Made by a program: the position numbers and the translations under genes. The notes under the pieces are model-generated. The model had not been told where the DNA came from. It did no database searches and saw nothing but the letters and a program-made list of their open reading frames with translations. A stretch of 64,000 bases of DNA from Saccharopolyspora shandongensis. GTDB taxonomy: Bacteria; Actinomycetota; Actinomycetes; Mycobacteriales; Pseudonocardiaceae. This document shows, in pieces, positions 58,906 to 64,000 of the stretch (position 1 is the stretch's first letter; the number at the start of each line of letters is the position of its first letter). The DNA lies in contig NZ_FNOK01000021.1 in the NCBI RefSeq assembly GCF_900106995.1, forward strand, positions 1 through 64,000, given 5' to 3'.

Positions 58906-60381
58906 ATGACGGCACAGCACGGGCTCTGGACGCGCAACTTCGTCGACGGGCAGTTCGTCGAACCCGACACCGATCGGGGCTTCGAGCAGGTCGATCCGGC
59001 GACGGGGCGGCTGATCGCCCGCGTGCACGAGGCGGATGCCGCGCTCGTCGATCGCGCGGTCCAGGCCGCTCGCAGGGCCCTGGCCAACGGTTGGGCGGAC
59101 ACCGCGGTGCGCGAGCGGGCCGCGCTGCTGCGCCGCGCCGCCGACCGGATCGAGGAACGGTTCGAGGAGTTCGTCGCCGCGGAAGTCGCCGACACCGGCA
59201 AGCCCGTCACGCAGGCGCGAGAACTGGACGTCGCACGCGCGTTGACCAACTTCCGGACCTTCGCCGACGTGGTGGCCGCGGCGGGACTGGAATCCTTCCT
59301 CACCGATCTGGCGGGCGGCAGGCAGGCGCTCAACTACGCGGTGCGCAAGCCGCTGGGCGTGGTTGCGGTGATCGTGCCGTGGAACTTGCCGCTGCTGCTG
59401 CTGACCTGGAAGGTCGCGCCGGCGCTGGCGTGCGGCAACGCGGTCGTGGTCAAGCCGAGCGAGGAGACCCCTGCCACGGCGACGCTGCTGGCCGAGGTCC
59501 TCGCCGAGGTCGGACTGCCGCCGGGCGTCTACAACGTGGTGCACGGCTTCGGCCAGGACTCCGCCGGCGAGCACCTCGTCACGCACCCCGGCATCGACGG
59601 CGTGACCTTCACCGGATCATCGGCTACCGGTTCGCACGTGATGAAGACGGTTGCGCCACGGGTGCGTCCGGTGTCCTTCGAACTCGGCGGGAAGAACGCC
59701 GCGATCGTGTTCGACGACGTCGATCTCGACGAGGCGTTGACCGGGTTGACCAAGTCGGTGTTCACCAACACCGGTCAGGTTTGCCTGTGCACCGAACGGG
59801 TCTACGTCCAGCGAGGCGTTTTCGACGACATCGCGGCCGGACTGGTCGAGCGCGCCCGAGGGCTGCGGCTGGGGCCGCCGGAGGACCCGCAGACCACCAC
59901 CGGCCCGTTGATCTCGCAGGCGCACCGCAAGAAGGTGCTCGACTACTTCGCACTGGCCGAACAGGACGGCGCCACCGTGCTCACCGGCGGAGGGGTGCCC
60001 GCGCTCGGCACCGAACTCGGTGGGGGATCGTGGATCGAGCCGACCATCTGGACCGGGCTGACCAATGCCCATCGTCCCGTGCGGGAGGAGATCTTCGGGC
60101 CGGTGGCCGCGCTGATTCCCTTCAGCACCGAGGAGGAAGCGATCGCGCTGGCCAACGACACCGATTACGGTCTCGCGGCTTCGGTGTGGACGAACGACCT
60201 GCGCCGTGGACATCGGGTCGCGCAACGGATGAACGTCGGCATGTCCTGGGTCAACACCTGGTTCCTGCGCGATCTCCGGTCGCCCTTCGGCGGTGTCGGC
60301 CTTTCCGGCATCGGCCGCGAAGGTGGCGAATCCTCCCTCCACTTCTACACCGAACCGACGAATGTGTGCGTGCAGCTATGA
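58906..60381 (+). CDS. 2-aminomuconic/2-hydroxymuconic semialdehyde dehydrogenase
   Basis: A 491-residue NAD-dependent aldehyde dehydrogenase. It has VPWNLPLLLLTWKVAPALAC near 158-176, FTGSSATG at 235-242, Glu 259 in FELGGKN and Cys 293 in GQVCLC. Its position at the head of hydratase, acetaldehyde dehydrogenase, aldolase and decarboxylase genes fits the muconic semialdehyde step (XylG/DmpC or AmnC/NbaE). The RidA-like last gene favours the 2-amino form. I prefer the ATG at 58906; a start at 58870 would add 12 residues. Confidence 0.82.
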   Translation: MTAQHGLWTRNFVDGQFVEPDTDRGFEQVDPATGRLIARVHEADAALVDRAVQAARRALANGWADTAVRERAALLRRAADRIEERFEEFVAAEVADTGKPVTQARELDVARALTNFRTFADVVAAAGLESFLTDLAGGRQALNYAVRKPLGVVAVIVPWNLPLLLLTWKVAPALACGNAVVVKPSEETPATATLLAEVLAEVGLPPGVYNVVHGFGQDSAGEHLVTHPGIDGVTFTGSSATGSHVMKTVAPRVRPVSFELGGKNAAIVFDDVDLDEALTGLTKSVFTNTGQVCLCTERVYVQRGVFDDIAAGLVERARGLRLGPPEDPQTTTGPLISQAHRKKVLDYFALAEQDGATVLTGGGVPALGTELGGGSWIEPTIWTGLTNAHRPVREEIFGPVAALIPFSTEEEAIALANDTDYGLAASVWTNDLRRGHRVAQRMNVGMSWVNTWFLRDLRSPFGGVGLSGIGREGGESSLHFYTEPTNVCVQL

Positions 60382-61190
60382 CAGTTCTCCATGCCGCGAC
60401 CGACAAACGGATCGACGCGGCCGCAACGCGGTTGATCGCCGCGGCCGAAACCCGGACCCCGTGTTCGCCGGTCCGCGACCTGGTCGGCGACACCGATGTC
60501 GACGCCGCTTACCAGGTGCAGCGCCGGGTGGTCGATGCCAAGGTCGACGCCGGTGCCCGGGTGGTAGGGGCCAAGATCGGTCTCACGGCCGCGGCCGTGC
60601 AGCAGCAGTTCGGCGTGTTCCAGCCGGACTTCGGCGTGCTGCTCGACGACATGGTGTTCGCCCACGCGCAGCCGCTGCCGAGAAGTCGTTTCCTCCAACC
60701 ACGAGCGGAGGGGGAGATCGCCTTCGTCCTCGGCCGGGGAATCGATTTTCCCGGCGCGACCGTCGCGGACGTGTTGCGGGCAACCGAATTCGTGCTTCCC
60801 GCGATCGAGATCGTGGACTCGCGGATCGCGAACTGGGATCTGACCATCACCGACACCGTGGCCGACAACGCGTCGAGCGGAGCCGTCGTGCTCGGAACCA
60901 CGCCCTTTCCGTTGCTGGGCAAGGACCTGTCGCAGGTGGGCATGACGCTTGAGCGCGAAGGGGAGCCGGTCTCGTTCGGTGCTGGACACGCCTGCCTCGG
61001 TTCGCCGGTTGTGGCCGTGGCATGGCTGGCCCGCGAGCTGGTCCGGCGAGAACAGCCGTTGCGCGCGGGTGATGTGGTCATGTCCGGTGCGATCGGCCCC
61101 ATGGTGCCGATCGACGAGCCGGGGCGGTTCCGGCTGAAGCTGGACGGGCTGGGCGAGGTCGAGGCCGTGATCGAAGAGGAAGGCGAATGA
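60378..61190 (+). CDS. 2-oxopent-4-enoate hydratase (2-hydroxypenta-2,4-dienoate hydratase)
   Basis: A 270-residue FAH-like hydratase/decarboxylase family member. It has [37 protein letters not shown] and the acidic metal-binding residues in [20 protein letters not shown]. It adds water to 2-oxopent-4-enoate to give 4-hydroxy-2-oxovalerate. Order in the operon places it before the acetaldehyde dehydrogenase and aldolase, as in DmpE/MhpD. It overlaps the dehydrogenase stop by ATGA. Confidence 0.87.
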   Translation: MTVLHAATDKRIDAAATRLIAAAETRTPCSPVRDLVGDTDVDAAYQVQRRVVDAKVDAGARVVGAKIGLTAAAVQQQFGVFQPDFGVLLDDMVFAHAQPLPRSRFLQPRAEGEIAFVLGRGIDFPGATVADVLRATEFVLPAIEIVDSRIANWDLTITDTVADNASSGAVVLGTTPFPLLGKDLSQVGMTLEREGEPVSFGAGHACLGSPVVAVAWLARELVRREQPLRAGDVVMSGAIGPMVPIDEPGRFRLKLDGLGEVEAVIEEEGE

Positions 61191-62137
61191 GCATCGACGC
61201 TGGCAGCATCCCGGTGGCCGTCATCGGATCCGGCAACATCGGAACGGATCTGATGTTCAAGGTCATGCGGGTTTCCGAGAAATTGCGCATGGGCGCGATG
61301 GCCGGGATCGATCCGAAGTCGGACGGACTGGCCCGCGCCGGGCGCCTCAAGATCGCGACCACGCATCGTGGCATCGACGGACTGGTCGAACTGCCAGAGT
61401 TCGCCGACATCAAGGTGATCTTCGACGCCACCTCGGCCAAGGCGCATGTGCGCAACGCGGAGATCGCCCGCGAGCACGGGAAGCTGATGGTCGACCTGAC
61501 CCCGGCCGCCCACGGCCCGTTCGTGGTGCCCCCGGTGAACCTCGACGAGCACCTGGACGCCCCGGACGTCAACATGGTCACCTGCGGTGGCCAGGCCACC
61601 ATCCCGATCGTCGCGGCGATCGCCAGGGTCGCGCCGGTCGCCTACGGCGAGATCGTCGCGTCGATCTCCTCGAAGTCGGCAGGACCGGGCACCCGCGCCA
61701 ACATCGATGAGTTCACTGAAACGACCAGCGAAGCCATCAGACTGGTCGGCGGTGCGGAGGTCGGCAAGGCCATCATCGTGCTGAACCCGGCCGACCCGCC
61801 GATCGTCATGCGCGACACGGTGTTCTGCCTCGTCGAGGGAGTCGATGCAGGCATCGACGAGGACGAGATCGCCGCCTCGGTGCAACGAATGGCCGAGTCC
61901 GTGCGGGAGTACGTGCCCGGGTACCGGCTCAAGCAGGAAGTGCAATTCGACGCGATCGACGCCTTCGTCCCCGCCCTCGGGCGAACGGTCACCGGGGTCA
62001 AGGTCTCGGTCTTCCTCGAAGTGCTCGGGGCCGGCCACTACCTGCCCGATTACGCCGGGAACCTCGACATCATGACCTCCGCTGCGCTTCGCACCGCGGA
62101 GCGGATCGCCGAACTCCGAGGATGGGTGCGCGCGTGA
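61187..62137 (+). CDS. acetaldehyde dehydrogenase (acylating)
   Basis: 316 residues. It has the NAD-binding [17 protein letters not shown] at 10-26, the catalytic Cys 133 in [12 protein letters not shown], and the C-terminal dimerisation domain with [20 protein letters not shown]. It converts acetaldehyde from the aldolase to acetyl-CoA, and in known DmpFG-type complexes the aldehyde is channelled between the two. The ATG overlaps the hydratase stop by ATGA. Confidence 0.93.
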   Translation: MSIDAGSIPVAVIGSGNIGTDLMFKVMRVSEKLRMGAMAGIDPKSDGLARAGRLKIATTHRGIDGLVELPEFADIKVIFDATSAKAHVRNAEIAREHGKLMVDLTPAAHGPFVVPPVNLDEHLDAPDVNMVTCGGQATIPIVAAIARVAPVAYGEIVASISSKSAGPGTRANIDEFTETTSEAIRLVGGAEVGKAIIVLNPADPPIVMRDTVFCLVEGVDAGIDEDEIAASVQRMAESVREYVPGYRLKQEVQFDAIDAFVPALGRTVTGVKVSVFLEVLGAGHYLPDYAGNLDIMTSAALRTAERIAELRGWVRA

Positions 62138-63165
62138 AGATCTACGTGCAAGACGTGACCCTGCGCGACGGGATGCACGCCATGGGCCACATGTACACCG
62201 TCGACCAGGTCCGGGAGGTCGTCCGCGCGTTGGACGCCGCCGGGGTCGCGGCCATCGAGGTGGCGCACGGCGACGGCCTCGGCGGATCGAGTGCGAACTA
62301 CGGATTCGGTGCGCACACCGACGAGCGGTGGATCGAGGCGGCGGCAGAGGCCGTCGAGAACGCGACGCTGACCACCTTGCTGCTGCCCGGAATCGGAACC
62401 ATCGAGCACCTGCGCCGGGCGCACGCGCTGGGTGTCCGCAGCGTTCGGGTGGCAACGCACTGCACCGAGGCCGACGTCAGCGCGCAACACATCGCGTGGG
62501 CGCGGGAACACGGCATGGACGTGTCCGGCTTCCTGATGATGAGCCACCTCAATTCGCCCGCCAAGCTCGCCGAGCAAGCGGCGCTGATGGAGTCCTACGG
62601 CGCGCATTGCGTGTACGTCACCGACTCCGGCGGGCGGCTGACCATGTCCGACGTCGCCGAGCGGATCGACGCATACCGCCAGATTCTCGATGACCGCACG
62701 GAAATCGGCATTCACGCGCACGAGAACCTCTCCCTCTCGGTCGCCAACAGCGTGACCGCGGTCGAACACGGCGCCTACCGGGTGGACGTCGCCCTGGCCG
62801 GGCAGGGGGCCGGTGCCGGGAACTGCCCGGCGGAGGCGTTCGTGGCGGTCGCCGACCTGCTGGGCTGGGAACACGGCTGCGATCTGTTCGCGCTGCAGGA
62901 CGCAGCCGACGACATCATCCGGCCGTTGCGGAACCGACCCGTGCAGGTGGACCGCGAAACGCTCACCTTGGGATATGCCGGTGTTTATTCGAGTTTCCTG
63001 CTGCACGCAGAGCGGGCGGCCAGGCGCTACGGGCTCGATGCCAGGGAGATCCTGCTCGAGGTCGGCAGACGACACATGGTCGGTGGCCAGGAGGACATGA
63101 TCGTCGACATCGCGCTCGATCTCGCCGCGCGGCGCGACGCAGCAGCAGTGGGGAGCAACGAATGA
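62134..63165 (+). CDS. 4-hydroxy-2-oxovalerate aldolase
   Basis: 343 residues in a TIM-barrel of the HMGL-like family. [20 protein letters not shown] at the N-terminus carries the Arg/Asp catalytic pair and metal-binding Asp. [17 protein letters not shown] gives the metal-binding histidines. The C-terminal communication domain follows ([20 protein letters not shown]). It splits 4-hydroxy-2-oxovalerate to pyruvate and acetaldehyde. I chose the GTG at 62134, overlapping the previous stop (GTGA), with GAGG upstream; an ATG at 62122 is also possible. Confidence 0.92.
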   Translation: MKIYVQDVTLRDGMHAMGHMYTVDQVREVVRALDAAGVAAIEVAHGDGLGGSSANYGFGAHTDERWIEAAAEAVENATLTTLLLPGIGTIEHLRRAHALGVRSVRVATHCTEADVSAQHIAWAREHGMDVSGFLMMSHLNSPAKLAEQAALMESYGAHCVYVTDSGGRLTMSDVAERIDAYRQILDDRTEIGIHAHENLSLSVANSVTAVEHGAYRVDVALAGQGAGAGNCPAEAFVAVADLLGWEHGCDLFALQDAADDIIRPLRNRPVQVDRETLTLGYAGVYSSFLLHAERAARRYGLDAREILLEVGRRHMVGGQEDMIVDIALDLAARRDAAAVGSNE

Positions 63166-63929
63166 TCTCTACCGAGCAGGTCGAGGCACTGGCCGATCGA
63201 CTGCACGCCGCGGAGGCGAACCGCCAGGACACGCCGAGTCTCGCGGACGACCACGAGTTCGGCATCGAGGAGGCCTACGCGATCCAGGCCGCGCTGATCG
63301 CCCGCCGGGAGGTGCGAGGTGAACGAGCGGTCGGAGTGAAGCTCGGCTTCACCAGCAAGGCCAAGATGGCTCAGATGGGCGTCTCCGACGTGATCGTGGG
63401 CAGGCTCACCGATGCCATGCGCATCGCGGACGGTGCCGATGTCGACCTCTCCCGCTTCATTCACCCGAAGATCGAGCCCGAGATCGCCTACCGGCTGAGC
63501 CGTGACGTCGACGTGGACGACCCGACGACGGACATCGAGTCCTGTGTGGACGCGCTCGCCCCCGCACTGGAGATCATCGATTCCCGCTACCGGGATTTCC
63601 GGTTCACCTACACCGACGTGGTCGCCGACAACACCTCGGCCTCGGCTTATGCGGTGGGGCCCTGGCGTCCGCTCGAAGACGTGTCGAACCGCGCCGTGAA
63701 ACTGCGGGTGGGGAACACCGAGGTGGTCGGATCGACCGCCGCCGTTCTCGGGAACCCTGTCCGCGCGTTGCATGCCTTGCTGGACATGTGCCGCCGTCGC
63801 CGGATCCCGCTGAGGGCAGGGCAGGTCGTGCTCGCCGGGGCGGCGACCGCGGCAGCAACGCTCACGGCGGGATTCGCGGAATGCCGGGTTGCGGGAATCG
63901 GATCGGTATCGGTGAAGGGACGAGCATGA
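63162..63929 (+). CDS. 2-oxo-3-hexenedioate (4-oxalocrotonate) decarboxylase-like protein
   Basis: A 255-residue member of the same hydratase/decarboxylase family as the 60378 gene. It has [40 protein letters not shown] and [20 protein letters not shown]. Two paralogues in one operon normally split into hydratase and decarboxylase; this one, with [10 protein letters not shown], best fits the decarboxylase (DmpH/XylI, AmnE/NbaG). It makes 2-oxopent-4-enoate and CO2. It overlaps genes on both sides by ATGA. Confidence 0.82.
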   Translation: MISTEQVEALADRLHAAEANRQDTPSLADDHEFGIEEAYAIQAALIARREVRGERAVGVKLGFTSKAKMAQMGVSDVIVGRLTDAMRIADGADVDLSRFIHPKIEPEIAYRLSRDVDVDDPTTDIESCVDALAPALEIIDSRYRDFRFTYTDVVADNTSASAYAVGPWRPLEDVSNRAVKLRVGNTEVVGSTAAVLGNPVRALHALLDMCRRRRIPLRAGQVVLAGAATAAATLTAGFAECRVAGIGSVSVKGRA

Positions 63930-64000
63930 ACACCGCACGCGTTGTCGAAGGACGTGCCACACCGCGGGGACGTTTTCCGCACGTGAAGGTCGTCGGAGAC
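63926..64000 (+). CDS. RidA-family protein, 2-aminomuconate deaminase-like (5' part only)
   Basis: The first 25 codons are visible before the window ends. The N-terminal motif GRATPRGRFPHVKVVGD resembles RidA/YjgF-type 2-aminomuconate deaminases, which commonly start with a PRGRFPH segment. The ATG overlaps the decarboxylase stop (ATGA). Such an enzyme turns 2-aminomuconate into 2-oxo-3-hexenedioate plus ammonia, just the step needed between the semialdehyde dehydrogenase and the decarboxylase encoded here. Confidence 0.65.
   Translation, partial: MNTARVVEGRATPRGRFPHVKVVGD

Noticed and set aside
58647-59333. Upstream extension of the MHS permease frame
   Set aside because: Antisense to the semialdehyde dehydrogenase and not membrane-protein-like.
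1-64000. CRISPR arrays, rRNA or tRNA genes, phage genes
   Set aside because: None seen; the only tandem repeat found is the 2 x 21 bp unit at 39097-39138.

Overview
The window is 64 kb of high-GC actinobacterial DNA. Frequent GTG and TTG starts, dense ATGA/GTGA overlaps between genes, a DUF574-type SAM-dependent methyltransferase and an actinobacterial exopolysaccharide locus suggest a Pseudonocardiaceae-like soil organism (inference; there is no rRNA or tRNA here). There is no CRISPR array and no intact mobile element.

Region 1 (1-27.8 kb) is a catabolic mosaic. It holds a quinone oxidoreductase, an MFS permease, an amidase with a probable frameshift, NIPSNAP/EthD-like and GlcG-like small proteins, a Baeyer-Villiger monooxygenase followed by an alpha/beta hydrolase and an SDR, and a split SsuABC/TauABC-type importer. 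It continues with a LysR regulator, an ATP-grasp CoA ligase, a three-subunit acyl-CoA carboxylase, an APH-like kinase next to an acyl-CoA dehydrogenase, and a phthalate-dioxygenase-type reductase with a CYP199-like P450. A plausible reading is import of a cyclic or branched oxygenated compound, ring oxidation to a lactone or ester, hydrolysis, CoA activation, carboxylation, and kinase-assisted removal of a hydroxyl group. The region carries two decayed insertion sequences (IS605-like and IS630-like) and several gene fragments. Three matching palindromes of LysR type (T-N11-A) lie in front of separate transcription units and may define one regulon.

Region 2 (28-42 kb) is a Wzx/Wzy-type exopolysaccharide locus. 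It has a priming sugar transferase, two glycosyltransferases, an O-antigen-ligase/polymerase-like protein, a flippase, a Wzz/BY-kinase-like protein lacking the Walker A lysine, and a cytidylyltransferase plus CDP-alcohol phosphotransferase pair that would add a phospho-alcohol. It also encodes a secreted beta-propeller-like protein and a beta-helix lipoprotein.

Region 3 (42-50 kb) has a DUF574 methyltransferase coupled to a small Cys-rich protein. It is followed by a lipoprotein/adaptor/MacB-like ABC export operon divergent from an OmpR-type response regulator, a histidine kinase and another lipoprotein.

Region 4 (50-64 kb) is a second catabolic region. An IclR regulator diverges from an aromatic-acid MFS permease, a VanA-like Rieske oxygenase, an 84-aa unknown protein, a VanB/PDR reductase and a second CYP199-like P450; the last four are tightly packed. 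Next come an MBL-fold hydrolase and an MHS-family permease. Divergent from these is a meta-cleavage lower pathway: semialdehyde dehydrogenase, 2-oxopent-4-enoate hydratase, acylating acetaldehyde dehydrogenase, 4-hydroxy-2-oxovalerate aldolase, an oxalocrotonate decarboxylase-like protein, and the start of a RidA-family gene resembling 2-aminomuconate deaminase. That last gene suggests the substrate enters as a 2-aminophenol or 3-hydroxyanthranilate-type compound rather than a plain catechol.
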